Source of the DNA: Planctomycetota bacterium
GTDB lineage: Bacteria > Planctomycetota > Planctomycetia > Pirellulales > Lacipirellulaceae
Length of the DNA stretch: 6,202 bases
Assembly (NCBI GenBank): GCA_024278035.1
Contig: JAJRUA010000021.1
Span: 1-6,202, forward strand
Direction: 5' to 3'
Of the stretch, positions 1-5,364 are shown piece after piece. Position numbers and translations under genes: made by a program. The notes below the pieces were generated by a model, which saw only the letters and a program-made list of their open reading frames with translations, did no database searches and was not told where the DNA came from. How positions within the stretch are numbered: the stretch's first letter is position 1; the number at the start of each line of letters is the position of its first letter.

Positions 1-57
1 TGCGTATCGGAAAAGTTGGAACCACTACAAAACGAAGGAACTACGGAAAAAATTGGG

Positions 58-190
58 ACCACGAAGGCACAAAGAGCACGAAGAAAAAACGCTAATTTCC
101 TATGGCTCTAGACCTCACCTTCCTTGTGTTAGCGTTCCTTAGCGGTTCTCTTCTTTTTTCTTCTTTGTGCCCCTCGTGGCTTTGTGGTTT
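58..190. repeat. Nested imperfect inverted repeat (intergenic palindromic element)
   Basis: The left arm (58-95) and right arm (129-190) are complementary in several ordered blocks. CCACGA (59-64) pairs with TCGTGG (174-179). GGCACAAAGA (66-75) pairs with TCTTTGTGCC (162-171). GAAGAAAAAA (80-89) can pair with TTTTTTCTTC (154-163), overlapping the previous block by two bases. CGCTAA (90-95) pairs with TTAGCG at 129-134 or at 139-144. The blocks are collinear, so a transcript could fold into one long interrupted hairpin with the loop around 96-128. Similar 'ccacgaaggcacaaag' sequences are, from my general knowledge, common intergenic repeats in planctomycetes and some other bacteria; this was not checked here. 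No transposase or target-site duplication is visible. It may be a non-autonomous mobile element, a structured RNA or a degenerate repeat. Confidence 0.7.
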
Positions 191-364
191 AGCTTTTCGT
201 CGTTTCATCGTAGGCAGGACAGGGCTCCTTCACCTAAAGCCAACCGTGGCAATTGGTTTGAAAGGATCCGCCTGTAGACCCCATCGGACTTTGCAATCGT
301 CCTGGATAATGCCCGCTCACCAGAATCCAGTGGGGTAACTATTAGGAGCCGAAAAAGGAGATCG

Positions 365-396
365 AGGTCTGAAAAGCTGAAATCCGACCTTTTTTT
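365..396 (+). terminator. Possible weak rho-independent terminator
   Basis: AGGTC (365-369) is complementary to GACCT (386-390) and is followed directly by seven T residues (390-396). The stem is only five base pairs and the loop is 16 nt, so this is a weak candidate. It would end transcripts arriving from the left before the feoA promoter region. It could equally be chance in an A/T-rich spacer. Confidence 0.3.
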
Positions 397-451
397 AGGG
401 CTAGCACACCTTGCCTGCCGGAAAGGGATGAGGTATTCTTAGTTATCGCAC

Positions 452-481
452 TTGAGATTCATTCTCACTCTGTCCGATACT
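452..481 (+). promoter_or_regulatory. Candidate sigma70-type promoter of feoAB
   Basis: A -35-like hexamer TTGAGA (452-457, five of six matches to TTGACA) is followed after 18 bases by GATACT (476-481, four of six matches to TATAAT). This predicts a transcription start near 488 and a leader of about 70 nt before feoA. The -35 hexamer lies inside the Fur box, which is the arrangement expected for repression by blocking RNA polymerase. A second, weaker pair is TTGCCT (411-416) and TATTCT (434-439) with 17 bases between them. Planctomycete promoters often diverge from the E. coli consensus, so the exact elements are an inference. Confidence 0.45.
453..467 (+). promoter_or_regulatory. Fur box upstream of feoAB
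   Basis: TGAGATTCATTCTCA is a 7-1-7 palindrome with one mismatch between the half-sites (TGAGATT and the reverse complement TGAGAAT). It closely matches the classical TGATAATNATTATCA core recognised by Fur-family iron regulators, especially in the TGAGAAT-type half-site. It sits 92 bases before the feoA start and overlaps the candidate -35 element. Both the position and the function of the downstream genes support iron-dependent repression of the operon. The site is read from the sequence; binding by Fur is inference. Confidence 0.72.
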
Positions 482-558
482 CAGGGCATCCCTAATTGTT
501 GGATACCGGCCTCGGATACCCATTTCCCTACCGCCTCTAGCTAGCCAAACGACATAAA

Positions 559-822
559 ATGCCTGCTATTGCTGATCTTAACACTGCCGCCACGCCTGAG
601 CTGGCCATGTCTGAGCTGGCTCGGGGAACGCGTGGCCGGGTGACTCGGGTGCTGGGCAATTCGGCCGATTCGCTGCGGCTCAAGTCCCTGGGGATTTGCG
701 AAGGTCGTGAAGTGACCGTTTTACGCACGGGTACGGCCTGGGTTGTGCGGGTACTTGGCTCTCGGGTCGGGATCTCGCCACAGTTGGCGGCCACGATCTT
801 CTTGACCACGATCTCGGGTTAA
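559..822 (+). CDS. feoA: FeoA, ferrous iron transport accessory protein
   Basis: This 87-residue protein has the FeoA signature: a small SH3-like beta-barrel domain. The line-up includes SELARGTRGRVTRVLG (18-33), then the family's typical turn LKSLGICEGREVTVLR (41-56) and a closing GISPQLAATIFL strand region (71-82). FeoA is a cytosolic partner of FeoB and is needed for full Fe(II) uptake, probably by touching the G-protein domain or the membrane part of FeoB. The start at 559 (ATG) has no Shine-Dalgarno sequence. An internal ATG at 607 (Met17) would give a 71-residue protein whose N-terminus lines up better with typical FeoA proteins and has a GAG six bases ahead, so the first 16 residues may be non-coding. 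The stop (TAA, 820-822) is four bases from the feoB start, so co-transcription and translational coupling are very likely. A Fur box lies upstream. Confidence 0.93.
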   Translation: MPAIADLNTAATPELAMSELARGTRGRVTRVLGNSADSLRLKSLGICEGREVTVLRTGTAWVVRVLGSRVGISPQLAATIFLTTISG

Positions 823-826
823 TTCT

Positions 827-2914
827 GTGGACGCCGATGTCGGTAAGATGGGCGTCGGAAAACGATCGAAGTGCCCCGCCGCTGAGTTACCGGTAATTGG
901 AGCAAGCCCGACGGAAAATCCGACGACGGGAGGGTCTGCAGCGGGAGGGCCAACAACGATCGCCCTGGTCGGCAATCCGAACGCGGGCAAGACGTCGCTC
1001 TTCAATCGGCTGACCGGCCTTCGGGCGCAGACGGCCAATTTCCCGGGGACGACAATCGAACATCGCCGCGGGACGCTTTGTCCTTCGGAACGTCCCGAAA
1101 ACTGCGCCGGTTTTTCCGCACTCTCGTTGCTTGACCTTCCGGGGATGTACAGCCTCGAAGCAACAACGCTCGACGAAAAGGCAGCGCTCGCCACACTGCA
1201 AGGCGAACAGCCGAAGACACCCAAGCCCGATGCGATTGTCGTCGTCGTCGATGCGACGAACCTCGAACGGAATCTGCCGTTTGCTCTCGAAACGATCGGG
1301 CTCGGCAGGCCAACGCTTGTTGCCCTTAATATGAGTGACTTGGCTGATCGGCTCGGCCTGAAACTCGACCTAAAAACACTAAGCGGACGGCTCGGCTGTC
1401 CCGTCGTACGCGTCTCGGCACGAACGGGGGCGGGCATGGAGGAGCTGACCCAAGCGATTCGTGCTCTGGCCGAACAACGCTCCTTGCCGCAAATGGACGA
1501 CGCGGCGTGCGCTTGCACCAGTTGCAACGGGTGTGGCTATGCCTCCCGTTTCGATTGGGCCGCCTCGGTGCGGGCCGATTCGTTGACGGGAGATATCGAT
1601 GCCCCAAGCCGCCTGACCGACGCGCTCGACAGGGTGCTGACGCACCGCCTTGGGGGGCTCGTCGGGTTTGCTCTGGTGATGTTCCTCATGTTCATGGCGA
1701 TCTTTTCGGTCGCGACGGTGCCGATGGATTTGATCGACAGCCTGTTCGGCTGGGCGGGAGAAGCGGTCGGCCGGTGGCTTCCCGATGGCGATCTCAAGAG
1801 CCTAATCGTAGATGGCGTGATCGGTGGTGTTGGCGGGATGCTTGTTTTTTTGCCCCAGATTTGCTTGTTGTTTTTCTTATTAGCACTGCTTGAAGGCTCG
1901 GGCTACTTGGCTCGTTCGGCGCTGGTGATGGATCGGCTCATGCAACGGGTTGGCCTGCCTGGGCAGGCGTTTGTACCGATGCTTTCGGCTCACGCGTGTG
2001 CGATTCCGGCGATCATGGCAAGCCGAGTGATCGAAGACCGCCGCGACCGTTTGGCAACGATCCTCGTAGCGCCTCTTTTAAGCTGCTCAGCCCGGGTGCC
2101 CGTTTATGTGATGGTTGTTGCGATGTTGTTCCCGAAGAACGCCGTGGCAGCGGCAGCGGTCTTTGCCGGGGCCTACGCGTTAGGAATCGTCGCGGCGCTC
2201 GTGATGGCGTGGGTCTTTAAGAAGACGATCCTGCCGGGCGAGAGTCGCCCGCTAGTGATTGAACTCCCCAACTACCGCCTCCCCTCTCTCCGCGATGCTC
2301 TTTTGCAAACGGTCGATCGGGCGTGGCAATTTATCCGGAGTGCGGGGACGACGATCCTGGTGATTTCGGTCCTCTTGTGGGGGATGGCAACCTACCCTAA
2401 GACGGCTTCCGAAAACTTGCCGGCAGATATCCAAACACAAATGGCTTCGTTAGAAGCGGTAGGCAAAACGGACGAGGCGGCATCGCTTCTCGCTCGGGAG
2501 CAACTCGAACGGTCGCTCATTGGCCGCGTAGGCAAGTCGGCGCAGCCGATCTTCGCACCGCTAGGGTTCGACTGGAAAATGACCGTCGGCATAGGGACTT
2601 CTTTTGCGGCACGCGAGGTGATGGTTTCGACGCTGTCGATTCTTCACGGCTTGGGCGAAGAGGGAGACGAGGGCTCGCTGCTAGAGATTCTCTCAGCGTC
2701 TAAGCAGCCGGACGGGTCGCCCGTTTTCACGACAGCCACTTGCCTGAGCTTACTTGTTTTTTATGTCTTAGCGATGCAGTGCTTACCGACCCAGGTCGTG
2801 ACACGCCGCGAGACGGGTGGCTGGAAATGGCCCGCTTTCCAGTTGGTCTACATGAGCCTGCTGGCGTACGGAGCAGCATGGCTAACGTACCAAGCGGCGT
2901 TGCTTTTTGCTTAA
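827..2914 (+). CDS. feoB: FeoB, GTP-dependent ferrous iron transporter
   Basis: FeoB is the inner-membrane Fe(II) permease of the Feo system. At 695 residues it is complete but shorter than E. coli FeoB (773). The cytosolic G domain shows G1 GNPNAGKTS (49-57), G2 around Thr75/Thr76 (PGTT), G3 DLPG (103-106), G4 NMSD (168-171, the usual FeoB variant of NKxD) and G5 SARTGAG (198-204). The membrane domain from about 275 has two gate regions. The first includes LLEGSGYLARSALVMDRLM (354-372), then ACAIPAIMASR (390-400) and LLSCSARVPVY (417-427). The second runs from about 570, with FAAREVMVSTLSILHG (593-608) and QCLPTQVVTRRETGGWKWP (651-669). The conserved membrane Cys residues 391, 420 and 652 are present. 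Unusual points are a Pro/Gly/Ser-rich N-terminal extension of about 40 residues before the P-loop and a CACTSCNGC motif (228-236) between the two halves. The GTG start at 827 was chosen for its four-base spacing from feoA; ATG at 848 (Met8) is an alternative. Neither has a good ribosome binding site. No feoC follows. Confidence 0.96.
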   Translation: MDADVGKMGVGKRSKCPAAELPVIGASPTENPTTGGSAAGGPTTIALVGNPNAGKTSLFNRLTGLRAQTANFPGTTIEHRRGTLCPSERPENCAGFSALSLLDLPGMYSLEATTLDEKAALATLQGEQPKTPKPDAIVVVVDATNLERNLPFALETIGLGRPTLVALNMSDLADRLGLKLDLKTLSGRLGCPVVRVSARTGAGMEELTQAIRALAEQRSLPQMDDAACACTSCNGCGYASRFDWAASVRADSLTGDIDAPSRLTDALDRVLTHRLGGLVGFALVMFLMFMAIFSVATVPMDLIDSLFGWAGEAVGRWLPDGDLKSLIVDGVIGGVGGMLVFLPQICLLFFLLALLEGSGYLARSALVMDRLMQRVGLPGQAFVPMLSAHACAIPAIMASRVIEDRRDRLATILVAPLLSCSARVPVYVMVVAMLFPKNAVAAAAVFAGAYALGIVAALVMAWVFKKTILPGESRPLVIELPNYRLPSLRDALLQTVDRAWQFIRSAGTTILVISVLLWGMATYPKTASENLPADIQTQMASLEAVGKTDEAASLLAREQLERSLIGRVGKSAQPIFAPLGFDWKMTVGIGTSFAAREVMVSTLSILHGLGEEGDEGSLLEILSASKQPDGSPVFTTATCLSLLVFYVLAMQCLPTQVVTRRETGGWKWPAFQLVYMSLLAYGAAWLTYQAALLFA

Positions 2915-3086
2915 GGGGTTTTAGGTCAACTTACTCCTGGCAGCGATTATGCGGCTTGTGCCGCCCGCCTTGCCCACTTCTTTAGGAACGTTCGCTGTCG
3001 CCTCGCGATTTGCGACATAGGTTTCGGTAATAGGCTTGGCAAAATGCTTGCCGGTCCCGACGCCGTTCCTCCCCCAAAAAAATACC
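2915..3086. other. Spacer between feoB and the cupin gene
   Basis: This 172-base spacer contains two small perfect hairpins: GCGGC-ttgt-GCCGC (2951-2964) and GGCAA-aatgc-TTGCC (3038-3052). Neither is followed by a T-run, so neither is a classical terminator. No strong promoter was seen. It cannot be decided from sequence whether the downstream gene is read from the feo promoter or from its own. Confidence 0.4.
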
Positions 3087-4070
3087 ATGTCCTCACTTCT
3101 CGCTGACTGGACCCCCGAAGATTTTGATACGCTTGAAAAAGGCGTGCTGGTTGCGAATCACCGCTTGGCGGAGACGGGCCTGTTCACCGACGACGCGCTC
3201 GCGGCGATCTTCGATTCGCACCCCGCTGAGCACCTTAGCGTCAACACGATGGGCAAGTCCAAGGAGAAGTTCGACTGGCGCGAAGGGGACCGCAACGGCG
3301 TTCCTGGCGACGAGCTCGTACAGATGGTTCGCGAAGGACACATCTGGATCAATTGTCGCAGGATGCTCGATCATCAGTCAGAACATGCCCGCGTGATCCA
3401 CTCGCTGCTCGACGAACTCGAAGCGGGCGCTTCGCACTTCAAGGCAGAGGACCGAACGGCCAACTTGCTTATCAGCTCACCCCAAGCATGGGTCCCCTAC
3501 CATGTGGACATGCCGGTGAACATGCTTTGGCACATTCGTGGCAAGAAGCGGGCTTGGGTTTATCCGCACTTTGAAGAGCGTTTTGCCTCGTCGGCAGTTC
3601 TTGAGAAAGTCTGCTCGGGAGAATGGTCCGAAGATGTTCCCTACGATTCAAGTTGGGATAAGTACGCCCTCGTGTACGATGCCGAGCCAGGACAACTTAT
3701 CACTTGGCCACAACTCGCACCGCACCGTGTTGAGAATACCGAAGGGCTCTGCGTATCGCTCTCGACGGAGCACAAAAACCCCCGGGCACGTCGGCGGTTG
3801 AATGTCCACACAGGCAATTACGTCATGCGAAAGCGTTTCGGTTGGCCTTGTAAAAGCATTGCCGCGGATGGCTTGGCTGCCCACGCCAAGCAGTTGCTTG
3901 CCCGCCTCGATCGATACGCCAGCAAGCTGTTCGGCAAAGAAAAAGAACAGTGGGTCTACCCGGTTACGTTCGTCCTTGATCCCTCAGAGCCCGACGGATT
4001 CCGTTTGATCGAGGGGGCCGAAGAGACCGTTCTAGCAATCCATGAAAAGGAAGCCGCCGAAGTAGTTTGA
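3087..4070 (+). CDS. Cupin/JmjC-fold protein, probable Fe(II)-dependent oxygenase-like
   Basis: This 327-residue soluble protein resembles cupin-like (JmjC-related) proteins of the double-stranded beta-helix fold. In the core, WVPYHVDMPVNMLWHIRGKK (135-154) supplies an HxD pair (His139, Asp141), and the strand PGQLITWPQLAPHRVENTEG (201-220) supplies the distal His213. Together these give the two-His/one-Asp set that binds Fe(II) in this fold. Lys153 or Lys154 is placed where 2-oxoglutarate-binding residues often lie in the family. The downstream LCVSLSTEHKNP segment is also typical. Nothing in the sequence indicates the substrate, and a hydroxylase role is inferred from the fold only. There is no signal peptide or membrane segment, so it should be cytosolic. 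The ATG at 3087 gives the most natural N-terminus; a TTG at 3036 would add 17 residues unlike the rest. No Shine-Dalgarno sequence precedes it. It follows feoB at 172 bases, so an operon link is possible but unproven. Confidence 0.75.
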   Translation: MSSLLADWTPEDFDTLEKGVLVANHRLAETGLFTDDALAAIFDSHPAEHLSVNTMGKSKEKFDWREGDRNGVPGDELVQMVREGHIWINCRRMLDHQSEHARVIHSLLDELEAGASHFKAEDRTANLLISSPQAWVPYHVDMPVNMLWHIRGKKRAWVYPHFEERFASSAVLEKVCSGEWSEDVPYDSSWDKYALVYDAEPGQLITWPQLAPHRVENTEGLCVSLSTEHKNPRARRRLNVHTGNYVMRKRFGWPCKSIAADGLAAHAKQLLARLDRYASKLFGKEKEQWVYPVTFVLDPSEPDGFRLIEGAEETVLAIHEKEAAEVV

Positions 4071-4102
4071 GAAGCGGTTGTTTTAGCCCGCAGCCAATAA
4101 CC

Positions 4103-4129
4103 CGTAGGGTCTGCTTAACGGACCCTACG
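4103..4129. repeat. Long perfect hairpin, possible dispersed palindromic repeat
   Basis: CGTAGGGTC (4103-4111) and GACCCTACG (4121-4129) are perfect reverse complements. A further G-T and G-C pair extends the stem to 11 bp and closes a five-base loop (cttaa). It lies between the cupin gene and the acetyltransferase gene. There is no T-run on the plus side (tagttggt follows) and none on the minus side, so it does not look like a standard intrinsic terminator. It could be a processing or mRNA-stabilising hairpin or a copy of a genome-wide palindromic repeat. Confidence 0.6.
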
Positions 4130-4146
4130 TAGTTGGTGCAGCTTTC

Positions 4147-4152
4147 TATAAC
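4147..4152 (+). promoter_or_regulatory. Possible -10 element before the acetyltransferase gene
   Basis: TATAAC matches five of six bases of the TATAAT consensus and lies 24 bases before the ATG at 4176, giving a short leader of about 17 nt. No good -35 hexamer is present at 16-18 bases upstream, where the 3' arm of the 4103-4129 hairpin lies. The element is therefore only suggestive. Confidence 0.25.
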
Positions 4153-4175
4153 TTTCCGAGTACTCGTCGATCGTT

Positions 4176-5300
4176 ATGCGTGTTGAAGTCCTTACCGATC
4201 TCGCTTCTCTTGAACGAATGGCGACCGCCTGGCAACGCTTGCCATTGCCAACGCCCCTGCAGTCGCCTGCGTGGCTGCTAAGCTGGTGGGAAGCGTTCGG
4301 AGAAGACGATCCGGCGTGTGAATTGCAAACGCTTGCTTTTTATTCCGACGAAGAACAGCTCGTCGGCCTTGCCCCTTGGTACGCGCGACGCCATCCCGTG
4401 GCGGGACGGACCCTTCGGTTCCTGGGCGATGGCCGTGCTTCGACCGATCACCATACGCTGCTCTGCGGTGCCGAGAACGAACCGGCCGTAGTCACGGCTG
4501 CCGCCCGTTGGCTTGCCGATTCCGCCGGTGAGGTTTGGCAACGCCTTCGCTTTGAGGCCATAGACAACGACAATCGGGCGATGAACGAACTGGAGCGTTT
4601 GCTCCGGGAAGCAAGGCTTGATACGGAGCGAATCGGCGACCTTGGTTCCTTCCCCGCTGAGTTGACGCGCGACGATACTGAGGCAACATGGGAGAATTAC
4701 CTCCTGTCGCTCTCCAAAAACCGGCGCAAACGAATGCGCCGCTGGCAACGCAGTTGGTTCGACACGGGGCGCGCAACCGTGCGTGTTGTTCGTACGGAAA
4801 AGGAACGCCAGGAGCTTTGGCCCTTGCTGGTTCGGTTGCACAGCGAACGTCGCGAAGGAATGGGCGAACAGGGCGTTTACGATTGTCCTCGTTTCAACCG
4901 CTTTCATGAATTGGCAAGTAGCAAGTTGCTTGCCGAGGGCCAGCTTTACTTTGCTGTGCTAGAAATCGACGGCGAACCTGCCGCGATTGAATACGCCCCG
5001 CAGGATGCGGCGGGGGGAGCGATCTACGCCTACCAAGGGGGCATCGCCACTGCCGCCCTCGACCAAGACGCCGGGCACCTCTCGCTGATGGCTCTTGCCC
5101 AGCACGCTTTGGCGACCGGCCGGACGCAGCTCGATCTGCTCCGTGGCGACGAACCGTACAAGCTAAGCTGGGGTGCTGTTCATCGCTCGGCAAGCACCCT
5201 GCATGTCCGCCCGCGGAGCGTTGCCGGAACCGTCGAACGATGGGCCAGCACCGCCTATCGACGATTGCGCAACGTCCGCCAAAAAGTGGCGAGCCATTAG
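4176..5300 (+). CDS. GNAT-family acetyltransferase, CelD/BcsL type
   Basis: This 374-residue soluble protein matches the CelD/BcsL-like GNAT family (Acetyltransf_6 architecture, related to FemAB-type tandem GNAT folds). The N-terminal part shows the usual TPLQSPAWLLSWWEAFGED segment (26-44) and APWYARR (66-72). The middle has the basic SLSKNRRKRMRRWQRS stretch (178-193) that typically precedes the second GNAT half. The C-terminal half carries GQLYFAVLEIDGEPAA (255-270), AIYAYQGG (282-289) and the signature LDLLRGDEPYKLSWG (319-333). Relatives are found near cellulose or exopolysaccharide genes, but no such genes are in this window, so the acceptor is unknown; acyl transfer to an amino group or a polysaccharide is an inference from the family. 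The ATG at 4176 is the only natural start; there is no Shine-Dalgarno sequence. It has its own spacer on both sides, suggesting a single-gene unit ending at the hairpin cluster just after its stop codon. Confidence 0.82.
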   Translation: MRVEVLTDLASLERMATAWQRLPLPTPLQSPAWLLSWWEAFGEDDPACELQTLAFYSDEEQLVGLAPWYARRHPVAGRTLRFLGDGRASTDHHTLLCGAENEPAVVTAAARWLADSAGEVWQRLRFEAIDNDNRAMNELERLLREARLDTERIGDLGSFPAELTRDDTEATWENYLLSLSKNRRKRMRRWQRSWFDTGRATVRVVRTEKERQELWPLLVRLHSERREGMGEQGVYDCPRFNRFHELASSKLLAEGQLYFAVLEIDGEPAAIEYAPQDAAGGAIYAYQGGIATAALDQDAGHLSLMALAQHALATGRTQLDLLRGDEPYKLSWGAVHRSASTLHVRPRSVAGTVERWASTAYRRLRNVRQKVASH

Positions 5301-5345
5301 GGGGCGTTCCCCTGCTGTTGCAGGCGAGCCGTCGGCTCGTCTTTT
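5301..5345 (+). terminator. Terminator hairpin cluster after the acetyltransferase gene
   Basis: Three back-to-back hairpins start one base after the stop codon: GGGG-cgtt-CCCC (5301-5312), CCTGC-tgtt-GCAGG (5311-5324) and AGGCGAGCC-gtc-GGCTCGTCT (5322-5342, nine pairs including one G-U). The last is followed by a short T-run (5342-5345), which fits a plus-strand rho-independent terminator. Neighbouring stems share bases, so they are mutually exclusive at their edges. The minus-strand gene ends only 20 bases further on and converges on this element; on that strand no T-run follows the stem. Confidence 0.6.
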
Positions 5346-5364
5346 AACCGTTGGTACACGCCCT

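Larger units (their letters stand above)
1..558. other. Gene-free region upstream of feoA
   Basis: No convincing coding region is visible on either strand in this stretch. The first 190 bases are A-rich then T-rich and are dominated by inverted-repeat DNA, including a degenerate unit at about 20-50 (aaccactacaaaacgaagg) that resembles the repeat unit starting at 58. Positions 191-360 show nothing I can assign. A possible weak terminator lies at 365-396, and a Fur box with an overlapping promoter lies at 452-481. A short direct repeat, ggatacc, occurs at 501-507 and 514-520 inside the presumed feoA leader. The only plus-strand reading frame here (102-338) lies across the repeat and has no family resemblance. 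Confidence 0.7.

Noticed and set aside
102..338. Plus-strand open frame of 78 codons upstream of feoA
   Set aside because: It starts in the loop of the inverted repeat and reads through the repeat arm. The Leu/Ser/Phe-rich start is a by-product of the T-rich arm. There is no family likeness and no ribosome binding site.
482..558. Riboswitch or structured leader before feoA
   Set aside because: The leader is only about 70 nt. I see a short direct repeat (ggatacc twice) but no convincing stem or known riboswitch core.
721..1527. Long minus-strand open frame (268 codons) opposite feoB
   Set aside because: It lies antisense to the well-supported FeoB G domain. The protein is Arg/Ser/Pro-rich without any recognisable motif, a typical shadow of a GC-rich gene.
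2951..2964. GCGGC-ttgt-GCCGC hairpin as feoB terminator
   Set aside because: The stem is only five base pairs and the bases following it are C-rich, not a T-run.
3036..3086. TTG start adding 17 residues to the cupin protein
   Set aside because: The added MAKCLPVPTPFLPQKNT segment is unlike the rest, the start codon is rare, and the ATG at 3087 gives a natural N-terminus. It also overlaps a small hairpin at 3038-3052.
2915..3086. A feoC gene after feoB
   Set aside because: No small open frame with a winged-helix or Cys-rich sequence is present in this spacer on either strand.
4278..4907. Minus-strand open frame of 209 codons inside the acetyltransferase gene
   Set aside because: The plus-strand gene has clear CelD-type GNAT motifs over this whole stretch. 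The antisense product shows no domain and has no upstream signals.
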